Assembly (NCBI RefSeq): GCF_015024225.1
Contig: NZ_JACJGM010000022.1
Span: 44,033 to 108,032 of the forward strand
DNA from: Nocardioides lijunqiniae
Lineage (GTDB): Bacteria; Actinomycetota; Actinomycetes; Propionibacteriales; Nocardioidaceae
Reading direction: 5' to 3'
Length of the DNA stretch: 64,000 nucleotides
This document shows positions 27,066 to 36,921 of this stretch, one piece after another (the stretch's first letter is position 1; every line of letters starts with the position of its first letter). The notes under the pieces are model-generated. The model was not told the origin of the DNA and searched no databases. It worked only from the letters and a program-made list of their open reading frames with translations. The translations under genes were made by a program, and so were the position numbers.

Positions 27066-27073
<8 letters not shown>
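26438..27073 (-). CDS. YjdF/DUF2238-like inner membrane protein
   Basis: 211 residues, about six transmembrane helices, with conserved polar residues inside membrane stretches: 'VLWWFDDWMHFVNTGLLAAA', 'AALAWEIAEYFAFV' and 'DDTLGDLALGTFGVVMA'. These D..HF.G, WE..E and D...D.. motifs are typical of the DUF2238/YjdF group, whose activity is unknown. The GTG start overlaps the end of the ettA gene by 8 nt, so it is probably coupled to ettA. Confidence 0.75.
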
Positions 27074-28748
<1,675 letters not shown>

Positions 28749-28755
28749 GCCTCCG

Positions 28756-28761
28756 AGCCTA
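28756..28761 (-). promoter_or_regulatory. Predicted -10 element (TAGGCT) of leaderless ettA
   Basis: TAGGCT on the minus strand, seven bases, then ATG at 28748. A GGAGG overlaps the gap but would lie only about 1 nt from the start, too close for normal initiation. Confidence 0.5.
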
Positions 28762-28809
28762 CGGCTCAGCGGCCGCAGACGCCCAAACGGGTGCGCAGGC
28801 GTGGGGCGC

Positions 28810-29280
28810 TCAGGCGGCGGCCCCCGCGGAGCCGTCGGCGGGTGGCCCGCCCGCAGCCGACTCGACATTCTCCTGGGCGGACTCCTGGGCAGGCTCCTGG
28901 GCGGCTCCCTCGCCGGCGCGCGGAGCCCGGGCGAAGCGGCTCACGCCGCGGGTGAGGTCGTGGCCCACCGCGTCGGCCTCGACCTCGAAGGAGGTCACCT
29001 CCTGCCCACTCTTGTTGACGTAGGTGCGGGCGTTGAGCCGGCCGTGCACGATGACCGGGTCTCCCCGGTGCAGCGACGTGCCGCAGTGCTCCCCCAGCGC
29101 CCGCCAGGCGTTGACGGTGTACCACTGGGTGCTGCCGTCGACCCACTCCTGCGTGCTGCGCCGGAATCGTCGCGGGGTGCTGGCCACGCGGAAGCTGGCG
29201 ACGACGGCGTCACCCGCCTGGCGCAGCTGCGGGTCGGCGCCGAGCCAGCCCTGCAGGGTCACCACGGTCTCGTTGATCAT
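28810..29280 (-). CDS. ssb: Single-stranded DNA-binding protein paralogue without acidic tip
   Basis: 156 residues. OB-fold SSB core ('ETVVTLQGWLGADPQLRQAG', 'VASFRVASTPRRF', 'WYTVNAWRALGEHCGTSLHR', 'GDPVIVHGRLNARTYVNKSG'). The C-terminal tail is rich in Ala/Glu/Gln and ends ADGSAGAAA instead of the DDDIPF-like tip that recruits repair proteins. This suggests a secondary SSB (SsbB-like), with the replicative SSB elsewhere. ATG at 29280 with AGGGAGAG upstream; an earlier in-frame ATG at 29373 is less likely. Isolated transcription unit. Confidence 0.88.
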   Translation of the reverse strand: MINETVVTLQGWLGADPQLRQAGDAVVASFRVASTPRRFRRSTQEWVDGSTQWYTVNAWRALGEHCGTSLHRGDPVIVHGRLNARTYVNKSGQEVTSFEVEADAVGHDLTRGVSRFARAPRAGEGAAQEPAQESAQENVESAAGGPPADGSAGAAA

Positions 29281-29431
29281 CTCAGTCTCTCCCTCGGTCG
29301 GGTCCTCGTGGACACGACCGACGCTCGACCCCGCCACCGACGACGAGGGCCGACCACCCGCACCCCTGTGCACGTGGGACGCCGGAGCACCCGCCTGTGC
29401 ACGACGGGCGGCGCGGGGACCGGGGCGGAAG

Positions 29432-31087
29432 CTACTTCAGGGCGGTCGCGAGGTGCGTGCGCGCCTGCGTGTACGCCGCCAGCTCGGCCGCGACCGGCTG
29501 CACGACCAGCTCGTCGGCCACCTCGTGCACCGCCGCGCGCAGCCGCTGGTCGGCGGCGTGCGCCTTGCGTCGGGCGGTGACCGCGACCAGCCAGCGAGAG
29601 ACGAGGTGCAGCAGCAGCCCCAACAGGATCCCCCCGAGCAGCAGCAGCGTCGGCAGCGCCAGCGGGCCGATGTCCGGGGTGCTCGGCTCGGACACCTGCA
29701 GGTAGCCCAGGACCGCGAGCAGGGCCAGCCACACGCCGCCGAGCACGGCGGCGGCGATCAGCACCCACTGGAGGGCGCGGACGGCGCCGGCCCACCAGGG
29801 CATCTTGGCGACGTCCAGGTCGGTGCCGCCGACGGCCCGGTCGAGCCGGTCGTTGAGGGCGGGCAGGCGCGAGGTCGAGGCCCGGCGCACCGCCTCCGCC
29901 CACGGGCGGCCGAGACCGGCCGAGGCGTCGTCGGCCAGCGCGCGGACCTCGGTGTCGACCCGGGCGCGCTGGACCGGCGTGGTCGCCGGCAGCGACGTGC
30001 GCGAGCGGCCGGAGAGCTGCCCGGCTGCGTCGCCCAGGTCGAGGTGGAGGCGCTTGAGCGGGTCGGGCTTGAGGCGGGAGAACCACGCGACGACCGGCCA
30101 GCCGGTCGCCCGCCCCGCGCGCATCCGCGTGGACCGCTCGACGGCGTCGACCACGGTGGGGACACCGGCCGCGTCGGCCAGGCTGTCCTCGAGGTCGGCG
30201 ACCCGCTTGGCGGACAGCTCCCGGGTCTTGCCCGAGCCGGAGGCCTCCTGCATGCGCGCGGCGATGCCGCGCAGGTCGGCCTCGAGGCGCTGGCGGGTGG
30301 CCTGCTTGTCGGCGACCCGGCGCGAGATCTCGGCGCGCAGCTCGGGCATGCCGATGCCGTGGCGGGCGCTGACCGGGATGATCGGGACCTGCTGCAGGCC
30401 GTCCTGGTCGAGCAGGCGGCGCACGTCGGAGACCATCGAGTCGCGGCGGTCCTCCGGCACGGTGTCGATCTGGTTGAGCACGACCACCATCACGGCGGCG
30501 TGGGTCTGCAGCGGCTTGAGGTAGCGGTCGTGGATCGCCGCGTCGGCGTACTTCTGCGGGTCGAGGACCCACACCAGCATGTCGACGAGCTGGACCAGCC
30601 GGTCGACCTCGAGGTGGTGGCTGAGCTCGGTCGAGTCGTGGTCGGGCAGGTCGAGCAGCACGACGCCGTCCATCGCGGTGTCCTCGCGGCGGGTGTCGAG
30701 CATCGAGTCGCGGGTGGTCTGGTGCCGAGCCGGGATGCCGAGCCACTCCAGGAGCTCGTCGGCGCCCTCGGTGCCCCAGACGCAGGCGCTGGCCCACGAC
30801 GTCGTGGGGCGGCGGACGCCGACGGCGGAGAGCTCCAGGCCGGTCAGCGCGTTGAAGGTCGACGACTTGCCCGACCCGGTCGCGCCGGCGATGCCGACGA
30901 CCGTGTGCCGCGCCGACAGCCGCAGGCGCCCGGCGGCGCGGCCGGCCGCGGAGGCGGCCTCGTCGACGAGGGCGTCGTCGAGACGTCCTCGAGAGGCCTG
31001 GGCGGCGGCCTCGAGCGCGGTGATGCGAGCACCGATGTCGGTGCCTCGCGTGACCAGCTTCTTGGCTCCTTCGAGCAGGGAGGTCAC
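29432..31087 (-). CDS. Dynamin-like/YfjP-family membrane-associated GTPase (second of tandem pair)
   Basis: 551 residues. G1 'GIAGATGSGKSSTFNALTG', G3 'LLDLPDHDS', G4 'VLNQIDTVPE'. Helical regions follow, with a pair of C-terminal hydrophobic segments ('ALQWVLIAAAVLGGVWLALL', 'LLLLGGILLGLLLHLVSRWL') that form a membrane hairpin. The GTG start overlaps the stop of the first GTPase (GTGA). Tandem dynamin-like GTPases are known in actinobacteria (DynA/DynB of Streptomyces act at sporulation septa); membrane remodelling or division is inferred by analogy. Confidence 0.8.
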   Translation of the reverse strand: MTSLLEGAKKLVTRGTDIGARITALEAAAQASRGRLDDALVDEAASAAGRAAGRLRLSARHTVVGIAGATGSGKSSTFNALTGLELSAVGVRRPTTSWASACVWGTEGADELLEWLGIPARHQTTRDSMLDTRREDTAMDGVVLLDLPDHDSTELSHHLEVDRLVQLVDMLVWVLDPQKYADAAIHDRYLKPLQTHAAVMVVVLNQIDTVPEDRRDSMVSDVRRLLDQDGLQQVPIIPVSARHGIGMPELRAEISRRVADKQATRQRLEADLRGIAARMQEASGSGKTRELSAKRVADLEDSLADAAGVPTVVDAVERSTRMRAGRATGWPVVAWFSRLKPDPLKRLHLDLGDAAGQLSGRSRTSLPATTPVQRARVDTEVRALADDASAGLGRPWAEAVRRASTSRLPALNDRLDRAVGGTDLDVAKMPWWAGAVRALQWVLIAAAVLGGVWLALLAVLGYLQVSEPSTPDIGPLALPTLLLLGGILLGLLLHLVSRWLVAVTARRKAHAADQRLRAAVHEVADELVVQPVAAELAAYTQARTHLATALK

Positions 31088-32805
31088 TCTGCCCCTCTCT
31101 TCGACTCGGCATACCTGAGGTCATCGATGCGACGGGTGGCGTCGCGCAGCTGGTCGGGCACCCCGGGCTTGACGCCCAGGGACTCCACGAGCACGACGTA
31201 GCGGTCGCGCTCGGCCCGGAAGAGCTCGGTGATGCGCTGCTCCAGCGAGCGGCGGGCGCGCTCGGCGAGGCGGCGCACGGCCTGGTCGCCGAAGACGGCC
31301 TCGAGCAGCTTCTGGCCGAGCACGGCGGACCCGCCGGCGATCCCGGCCTCGGCCCCGGTGACACCCGCGGTGTGGGCGAACACCACGATCATCAGCGCCA
31401 CGGACAGGCCGTTGACGCCGAAGGCGAGGAAGCGGGCGGTGCTGCGCTTGTCGGCACCCTCGGAGCGGACCATCTCCAGGACGTCCTGCTGCCAGTCGCG
31501 CACGGCGCGCTCGGCCCGTCGGCGCAGGTCGCGCGACGCGCGGCCCAGGTCCTGGTCGGCCGCGGCGAGCAGACCCTGGCCGGCGGCCAGCTGCTGCCAC
31601 GAGGCCTCGGCGCGCTCGGCGGCCGCCTCGGCGTGCTCGAGGATGAGGGTCTCCAGGCCCGACTCGACCGCGACGGTGACCCGCTCGGCCTGCTGCGGCT
31701 TGCCCTTGATGGCGTTGACGACGCGGTCGCGGAACCACCCGACCTTGTCCTCCAGCGACTTCAGCAGCTCGCCGGTGCCGACGAACTCCTGCCAGCGGGC
31801 GAGCACCTCGCCGCGCAGGAGGGTGCCGTCGGCCGAGGCCGCGACGATGGCGGCGATGGCGTCGTCGTAGGCGCGGTCGGCGTCGGCGCGCAGCCGCGTG
31901 GCGGCGTCGCCCTGCTCGGCGAGGGCGTCGGCCACGCCGTACGTACGACGGGCGATGGTGCGGATCGCCCCGTCGAGGGTCTGCTTGACGACGGCGCCGC
32001 GGGCGTCGACGTCGGAGGCGAGCGACTCGAGCCAGCCCCGGATCTCGGCGACGTGGTGGGCCGGCAGCAGTCCCTGGTCGTCGACCTTGCCCTCGGTGAC
32101 CGTGAAGAGCGGCGAGTCCTTGAGACCGCGGCTGGCCAGCATCCGGGCGAGGTGGGTGGAGACGGTCTCGATCGCCTCGTCGGGCGTGCGGTCCAGCACG
32201 ATCGCCACCGCGGTGGAGCGCTCGGCGGCCTGCTTGAGAAAGCCCCACGGCACCTGGTCGGCGTAGCGCGCGGCCGAGGTGACGAACAGCCAGAGGTCGG
32301 CTGCGGCCAGCAGCTGGGCGGCGAGCTGGCGGTTGCGCTCCTCGACGGAGTCGACGTCGGGCGCGTCGAGGATCGCGAGCCCGGCGGGCACCGCCTCGGT
32401 CGCGACCAGCTGGAGCGCGTCGGGGTCGTTGGTGGGGTGCGTGACCCGCTCGAGGTCGGGCAGCAGGCGGTCCTGGCCGAACCACTCGACGTCGCTGGGG
32501 TGGTGGACCAGCACGGGCGAGCGCGTGGTGGGTCGCAGCACGCCCGGCACGGTCACCCGGCTGCCGACCAGCGAGTTGACCAGGGTGGACTTGCCGGCGC
32601 CGGTCGAGCCGCCGACGACGGCGAGCAGGGGCGCCTCGATGGTCATCAGGCGCGGGATCGCGTAGTCCTCGAGCTGGTCGATCATCTCGCGCCGGGCGGT
32701 GCGCTGCTCCTCGATGCCGGGCAGCTCCAGCGGCAGCTCCGCGTCCTGGAGGGCGCCGCGCAGCCGGATGAGCGCCGTCAGCATCTCGCTGTTGGTCTCG
32801 CTCAT
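31084..32805 (-). CDS. Dynamin-like membrane-associated GTPase (first of tandem pair)
   Basis: 573 residues from the ATG at 32805, which overlaps the prsW stop (ATGA). G1 'VVGGSTGAGKSTLVNSLVG', G3 'ILDAPDVDSVEERN', G4-like 'VLDRTPDE'. Long helical stalk, then hydrophobic segments ('GVNGLSVALMIVVFAHTAG', 'AGIAGGSAVLGQKLLEAVFG') and a basic coiled tail. It shares domain order with the downstream GTPase but diverges in sequence, as expected of a heteromeric dynamin-like pair. Confidence 0.8.
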   Translation of the reverse strand: MSETNSEMLTALIRLRGALQDAELPLELPGIEEQRTARREMIDQLEDYAIPRLMTIEAPLLAVVGGSTGAGKSTLVNSLVGSRVTVPGVLRPTTRSPVLVHHPSDVEWFGQDRLLPDLERVTHPTNDPDALQLVATEAVPAGLAILDAPDVDSVEERNRQLAAQLLAAADLWLFVTSAARYADQVPWGFLKQAAERSTAVAIVLDRTPDEAIETVSTHLARMLASRGLKDSPLFTVTEGKVDDQGLLPAHHVAEIRGWLESLASDVDARGAVVKQTLDGAIRTIARRTYGVADALAEQGDAATRLRADADRAYDDAIAAIVAASADGTLLRGEVLARWQEFVGTGELLKSLEDKVGWFRDRVVNAIKGKPQQAERVTVAVESGLETLILEHAEAAAERAEASWQQLAAGQGLLAAADQDLGRASRDLRRRAERAVRDWQQDVLEMVRSEGADKRSTARFLAFGVNGLSVALMIVVFAHTAGVTGAEAGIAGGSAVLGQKLLEAVFGDQAVRRLAERARRSLEQRITELFRAERDRYVVLVESLGVKPGVPDQLRDATRRIDDLRYAESKRGAE

Positions 32806-33923
32806 CGTGTGGGCACCACCTGTCCGGGGAACGCGATGCTCGGGCGCACGGCGTTGATGCGGGCAAGGTAGTCCTGCCCGCGCAGCTGGTAGTCGGCGGG
32901 AGCCGTCCCGCGCAGCAGCCGGTGGTGCAGGAAGCCGAGCTCGATGGCGGCCTGCTGGTAGTCCTTCATGGCCGCCAGGGCGCCGGGACCGCCGTACTGC
33001 TGGGCGTGGGCGCGCGCCGCGCGCCGGGCGCGCAGGTCGACCACCCACCCGATGTCGGTGGCCGGGATCAGGCCCCGGTGCGAGGCGTCCTGGAGGGCGG
33101 CGGTGAGCATCGTCCGCTCGGAGCGGCGCATCCAGACGCCCAGCCAGATGACGCCGACCAGCGCCGGGAGCATCAGCACGAGGTAGACGCCGGCGAAGCT
33201 CGCGACCCCGAAGATGGTCGAGCCGTTCCACAGGCCGTGCGCGAGCACCGCGAGGAGGTAGCCGCCGACCGGGGCCAGCCAGCGCAGCGCGGGGCTGCGG
33301 GTGGTCACGGCGATGCCGATGCCGATGCCGGTGAAGGTCGTGAAGAGCGGGTGGGCGAACGGGCTGAGCAGGCACCGGATGACGAAGAGCGTCGTCACGC
33401 CCGCGATGCCGCCGGGCGCCTGGCCGTCGGTGCCGTTGTAGGCGGCCGCCAGGTAGAGGATGTTCTCGGTGAAGGCGAAGCCGATGCCGACCATCCCGGC
33501 GTAGACGATGCCGTCGAGGATGCCGTCGAGCTCGGCCCGGCGCCACCAGAGAAGCAGCAGCAGGAAGATCCCCTTGCTGGCCTCCTCGGTCACCGGCGCG
33601 ACGATCGCCAGCGACTGGTTGTCGGTGAAGCCGACCACCATGCCGCCCACGCCGCCCACCAGGATCGCGGCGACCGTGGCGACGAAGGCCCCCCAGAGCA
33701 GGGCGTAGGCCAGCAATCGCTTCGGCTCGGGCTCGTAGCGGTCCAGCCAGAGGTACGACGCCACGAGCGGGCCCACCGGCACGGCGGCCAGGAGAGTGGC
33801 GAGGAACATGATGCGCGGGGCCCCCGAGAGGGCCAGAATGGCCAGCATCGCCAGCGCCCCGACGGCCACCAGCACGGTCACCACGACCGTGAAGGCGATG
33901 CTGTCGCGGCGTGGGGTGGGCAT
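32802..33923 (-). CDS. PrsW family intramembrane metalloprotease
   Basis: 373 residues, eight or more transmembrane helices, with the PrsW/CAAX-type metalloprotease motifs in membrane context: 'APVTEEASKGIFLLLLLWWR' (EExxK), 'LLSPFAHPLFTTFTGIG' (zinc His) and 'AVLAHGLWNGSTIFG' (HxxxN). Members cleave membrane substrates such as anti-sigma factors. It is first in an operon with two dynamin-like GTPases joined by 4-nt overlaps. The ATG lies 6 nt after TAGGCT, so it is probably leaderless. Confidence 0.88.
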   Translation of the reverse strand: MPTPRRDSIAFTVVVTVLVAVGALAMLAILALSGAPRIMFLATLLAAVPVGPLVASYLWLDRYEPEPKRLLAYALLWGAFVATVAAILVGGVGGMVVGFTDNQSLAIVAPVTEEASKGIFLLLLLWWRRAELDGILDGIVYAGMVGIGFAFTENILYLAAAYNGTDGQAPGGIAGVTTLFVIRCLLSPFAHPLFTTFTGIGIGIAVTTRSPALRWLAPVGGYLLAVLAHGLWNGSTIFGVASFAGVYLVLMLPALVGVIWLGVWMRRSERTMLTAALQDASHRGLIPATDIGWVVDLRARRAARAHAQQYGGPGALAAMKDYQQAAIELGFLHHRLLRGTAPADYQLRGQDYLARINAVRPSIAFPGQVVPTR

Positions 33924-33929
33924 GTCGAA

Positions 33930-33935
33930 AGCCTA
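33930..33935 (-). promoter_or_regulatory. Predicted -10 element (TAGGCT) of leaderless prsW-GTPase operon
   Basis: TAGGCT on the minus strand, six bases, then the ATG at 33923. It forms a compact divergent promoter pair with the element at 33969-33974. Confidence 0.5.
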
Positions 33936-33968
33936 TCGTCAGGGGTCCGTACGGCTGATTCCGCGGCG

Positions 33969-33974
33969 TAGAGT
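33969..33974 (+). promoter_or_regulatory. Predicted -10 element (TAGAGT) of leaderless aminopeptidase gene
   Basis: TAGAGT, six bases, then the GTG at 33981; no Shine-Dalgarno. Confidence 0.5.
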
Positions 33975-33980
33975 GACCGG

Positions 33981-35417
33981 GTGAGCGACCAGACCAGTGC
34001 CCCGCAGGACGAGCTCGACACCAGCGAGCCGAAGATCGAGTCCCACGACCCGGCGGTGCCGCCGGCGTACTCCGCCTTCATGCGGCAGGGCTGGGGCGAC
34101 CGCGAGCTCGACCTCCCGCCGCACCCCGTCACCGACCATGCCGCGGCCCGTCGCGCGCGCCTGGCCGAGACCTTCCCCGGCGAGCGGCTGGTGCTGCCCG
34201 CGGGGACGTTCAAGGTGAGGTCCAACGACACCGACTACCGCTTCCGCCCCGACACCGCCCACACCTACTTCTCGGGCAACCAGACCAGCGACGCCGTCCT
34301 GGTCGTCGAGGACGGCGACGCGGTCCTCTACGCCCGCCCGCGCTCGTCGCGCGAGACCGACGAGTTCTTCCGCGACCGCGCCTACGGCGAGCTGTGGGCC
34401 GGCCGACGCCCCTCCGCCCACGAGATCTCCTCCTCGCTCGGCATCGAGGTGCGCCACATCGACTCGCTGCCGGACGCGCTCGCCGCCCCCGGCAAGACCC
34501 GGGTCCACCGCGGCGTCTCCGCGGCCGTCGACGCGCTGGTCCCGGGCGACACCGGTCTCGACGCGGACTTCGCGCGGGTCGTGTCCGAGATGCGCCTGCT
34601 CAAGGACGACTGGGAGGTCGGGGAGCTGCAGGAGGCCTGCGACATCACCGCGCTCGGCTTCGAGGACTCCGTGCGCGAGTGGGACAACGTCCTCAAGTAC
34701 GGCGAGCGGTGGCTGGAGGGCACGTTCTTCCGGCGGGCCCGCGCCATGGGCAACGACATCGGCTACGACTCCATCGTCGGCGGCGGCAAGCACGCCACGA
34801 CGCTGCACTGGATCGAGAACTCCGGACCGATCACCCCCGGCGAGCTGGTGCTGCTCGACATGGGCGTCGAGGGACGCAACCTCTACACCGCCGACGTCAC
34901 CCGCACCCTGCCGGTCGACGGCACCTACACCTCGCTCCAGCGCGAGCTGTACGAGCTCGTCCTGGCCGCGCAGGACGCCGGCATCGACGCCGTACGCCCC
35001 GGCACGGCGTTCGCCGACGTGCACCAGGCCTCGATGACCGTGCTCGCGCACGGCCTGGAGGGCATGGGCCTGCTGCCGGTCTCGGCCGAGGAGGCGCTCG
35101 ACCCGGAGTCGAAGGTCTACGCGCGCTGGACGCTCCACGGCACCAGCCACATGCTCGGCATGGACGTGCACGACTGCGGCCAGGCCTCCCCCGAGTCCTA
35201 CGCCAAGGGCACGCTCGCCGAGAGCATGGTCCTCACCGTCGAGCCCGGCCTGTACTTCCAGGAGGACGACCTCCTCGTCCCCGAGGAGCTGCGCGGCATC
35301 GGGATCCGCATCGAGGACGACATCCTGGTGACGGCCGACGGCTCCCGCAACCTGTCCGCCTCGCTCCCCCGCGCCGCCGCCGACGTCGAGGAGTGGATGG
35401 GCTCGCTGCGGAGCTGA
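33981..35417 (+). CDS. pepP: Aminopeptidase P family (Xaa-Pro aminopeptidase, M24B)
   Basis: 478 residues, N-terminal AMP_N-like domain followed by a pita-bread M24 catalytic domain. Metal ligands are seen in order: 'LLDMGVEGRNLYTADVTRT' (two Asp), 'HGTSHMLGMDVHDCG' (His), 'LTVEPGLYF' (Glu) and 'IRIEDDILVT' (Glu). It removes N-terminal residues that precede proline. The GTG at 33981 agrees with the leaderless promoter. It is divergent from prsW with 57 nt shared. Confidence 0.9.
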   Translation: MSDQTSAPQDELDTSEPKIESHDPAVPPAYSAFMRQGWGDRELDLPPHPVTDHAAARRARLAETFPGERLVLPAGTFKVRSNDTDYRFRPDTAHTYFSGNQTSDAVLVVEDGDAVLYARPRSSRETDEFFRDRAYGELWAGRRPSAHEISSSLGIEVRHIDSLPDALAAPGKTRVHRGVSAAVDALVPGDTGLDADFARVVSEMRLLKDDWEVGELQEACDITALGFEDSVREWDNVLKYGERWLEGTFFRRARAMGNDIGYDSIVGGGKHATTLHWIENSGPITPGELVLLDMGVEGRNLYTADVTRTLPVDGTYTSLQRELYELVLAAQDAGIDAVRPGTAFADVHQASMTVLAHGLEGMGLLPVSAEEALDPESKVYARWTLHGTSHMLGMDVHDCGQASPESYAKGTLAESMVLTVEPGLYFQEDDLLVPEELRGIGIRIEDDILVTADGSRNLSASLPRAAADVEEWMGSLRS

Positions 35418-35504
35418 CCGCGCACTTGCTCGGTACGACACTGTGCGCACCGCGCGCATCACTTCTGCTGGGGCTGGTGTGACTGGTGGTGCGCGGACCG
35501 GCGC

Positions 35505-35583
35505 TCAGCGTCGGCAGTTCGTCACCACACCGGGCAGACCAAGCGTGGCGAGGCCGGGCCTGAGCTCGAACTGCCGACGCTGA
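35505..35583. repeat. Inverted repeat with 17-bp perfect arms
   Basis: Arm TCAGCGTCGGCAGTTCG (35505-35521) pairs exactly with 35567-35583 across a 45-nt loop. No T-rich tail follows on either side, so it is not an ordinary intrinsic terminator. Confidence 0.75.
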
Positions 35584-35597
35584 TGACCGATAGGCAG

Positions 35598-35753
35598 GGC
35601 CCGCGCTGTTGGCGGGCGGCGCGGCGAAGCCGCCGCCGCCCGTGCGCCGTCCCAGCAGCCCGGGAGAGGCTCGGAGTCAAGGACGCCCGAAGGGCGCCGC
35701 GAAGCGGGCGAAGCTCCTTGACGCCGAGACCCGGGCTGCTACGCGCGCGGGCC
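35598..35753. repeat. Nested 156-bp palindromic element
   Basis: Concentric inverted repeats: GGCCCGCGC/GCGCGGGCC (35598-35606, 35745-35753), AGCAGCCCGGG/CCCGGGCTGCT (35654-35664, 35730-35740), and CTCGG-x-GTCAAGGA/TCCTTGAC-x-CCGAG (35670-35683, 35715-35728). A side hairpin CGCCC-GAA-GGGCG sits at 35684-35696. Another hairpin of GGC repeats lies at 35611-35642. Extensive secondary structure; role unknown. Confidence 0.7.
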
Positions 35754-35775
35754 AACCTCAGCCCCGCACACTGCA

Positions 35776-35889
35776 GGTGGTTTCGAGGCTCGCTGCGCTC
35801 GCACCTCAACCACCGTGGGGTCGGTCGGCGTTCGGGTGCTGGGGTCTCGACGGGCGCTCGTCGCTGACGCTCCTCACCGCTCGACCACC
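35776..35889 (-). repeat. Compound dispersed repeat (unit A then B), inverted copy
   Basis: Unit A (35776-35814, 39 nt) begins GGTGGTTTCGAGGCTCGCTG and ends CACCTCAACCACC. After a 26-nt spacer, unit B (35841-35889) begins GGGGTCTCGACGGGCGCTCG and ends GCTCGACCACC. The same A/B pair occurs twice in tandem, in the other orientation, at 62476-62685. Both units have inverted termini and look REP-like. Confidence 0.75.
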
Positions 35890-35898
35890 GGCAAGCTC

Positions 35899-36837
35899 TC
35901 AGGCCGGCGTCGTGTCCCGCGGACCGAGGTCGGTCCAGTCCCACCACGGGTAGTGGTACTCCCCCTGCTCGACCTGGAACCGCCGGCCGCAGGCGAGGCA
36001 CTCGCAGATGCGGTCGGGCACCCACTGCCGGTCGTTGGGCACGGTGCCCACGACGCGCACGTGCCGGCGGGCCTCCTCCTTCTCCACGTCGTAGAACTGG
36101 TGCGAGGGGTAGGCCGCGCACAGGCACTGCCGCTTCCCGAACAGGCGGATCCGGTGGAGGGCGTGGGCGAGGTGCGTGCCGTTGGACGCGAGCATCCCGC
36201 CGAGATCGAGGTCCTCGGTGGCCCGGTCGATGGCGACCACGGACCTCTCCAGCGGGCCCAGGACGGCCGGGTCGCGGGTCGCGAACACCTCCCACACGGC
36301 GTGCATGACCCGTCCGGTGTCCGCGGACAGGAAGTCCTCGACCAGCGGCGACGAGGCGGTCACCTCGGCGGCCGGGGGGCCCTTGAGCCACCGCGACGGC
36401 AGCACCAGGACGGCGGCCTTGACCTGCCGCTCGGGGGCGTCCGAGCCGTCGACGAGCACCGCGGCGTCCTGGCCGAGCGGCCACCACGGGGCGGTCTCCG
36501 CGCCCAGCGACCGCACCAGCGCCGCCGGCGCGCTCCGGTGGTCGTACGCCGCCGGGTCGGTGTCGGCGTCGTCGGTGAAGCGCATCGCGTCGAAGCGGTA
36601 GCGGGCGACCCAGCGCTTGTCGGCCGCCGTGGTGAGCCGCGCGACGAAGGCCTCGAGGGCGGCGGCGTCCTCGGTGGCTGCCAGCGGCAGCACGTGCATC
36701 AGGTAGCTGGTCTGGCCCTCGAGCCCGTCGATCTCCCACTCGAGCCACTCGTCGCCCTCCGGCCACGGCAGCGACCGCATCTGCTCGGCCACGGCCACGA
36801 CCTGCTCCGGGGTGGCATCGACGATCTCGTCCGTCAT
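35899..36837 (-). CDS. Hypothetical protein with C-terminal zinc-ribbon-like motif
   Basis: 312 residues, soluble, no signal peptide. The N-terminal two thirds show no recognised family ('MRSLPWPEGDEWLEWEIDGL'). The C-terminal part has 'KRQCLCAAYPSHQFYDVE' and 'RICECLACGRRFQVEQGEYH', giving spaced Cys pairs that could hold zinc. The ATG at 36837 has GAGG about 5 nt upstream. It is divergent from the Ser/Thr kinase gene with 84 nt between. Function unknown. Confidence 0.7.
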   Translation of the reverse strand: MTDEIVDATPEQVVAVAEQMRSLPWPEGDEWLEWEIDGLEGQTSYLMHVLPLAATEDAAALEAFVARLTTAADKRWVARYRFDAMRFTDDADTDPAAYDHRSAPAALVRSLGAETAPWWPLGQDAAVLVDGSDAPERQVKAAVLVLPSRWLKGPPAAEVTASSPLVEDFLSADTGRVMHAVWEVFATRDPAVLGPLERSVVAIDRATEDLDLGGMLASNGTHLAHALHRIRLFGKRQCLCAAYPSHQFYDVEKEEARRHVRVVGTVPNDRQWVPDRICECLACGRRFQVEQGEYHYPWWDWTDLGPRDTTPA

Positions 36838-36921
36838 CGGCCTCGTCTCCTACGTCGCTCGTCGCTGGTCGCCGCCGAGTCGGAGTCTCGCACGCCACGC
36901 CGCGCGTGAGACCCTTCGCGG

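Larger units (their letters stand above)
35418..35898. other. Gene-free stretch packed with palindromes and dispersed repeats
   Basis: 481 bases with no credible gene; the open frames here are by-products of palindromic GC-rich DNA. It holds a small GCGCAC/GTGCGC hairpin near the pepP end, then a 17-bp-arm inverted repeat (35505-35583), a nested 156-bp palindrome (35598-35753) and one inverted copy of the compound A/B repeat (35776-35889). It separates convergent genes (pepP and the zinc-ribbon-like protein). Confidence 0.75.

Noticed and set aside
29024..31201. Long plus-strand frame over ssb and the second GTPase
   Set aside because: Spans two genes with clear motifs on the opposite strand, and its product is low-complexity Gly/Asp/Arg-rich.
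35583..35867. Small ORFs in the 35.6 kb intergenic region
   Set aside because: They arise from palindromic GC-rich repeats, have no ribosome-binding site or domain, and similar frames appear wherever such repeats occur.
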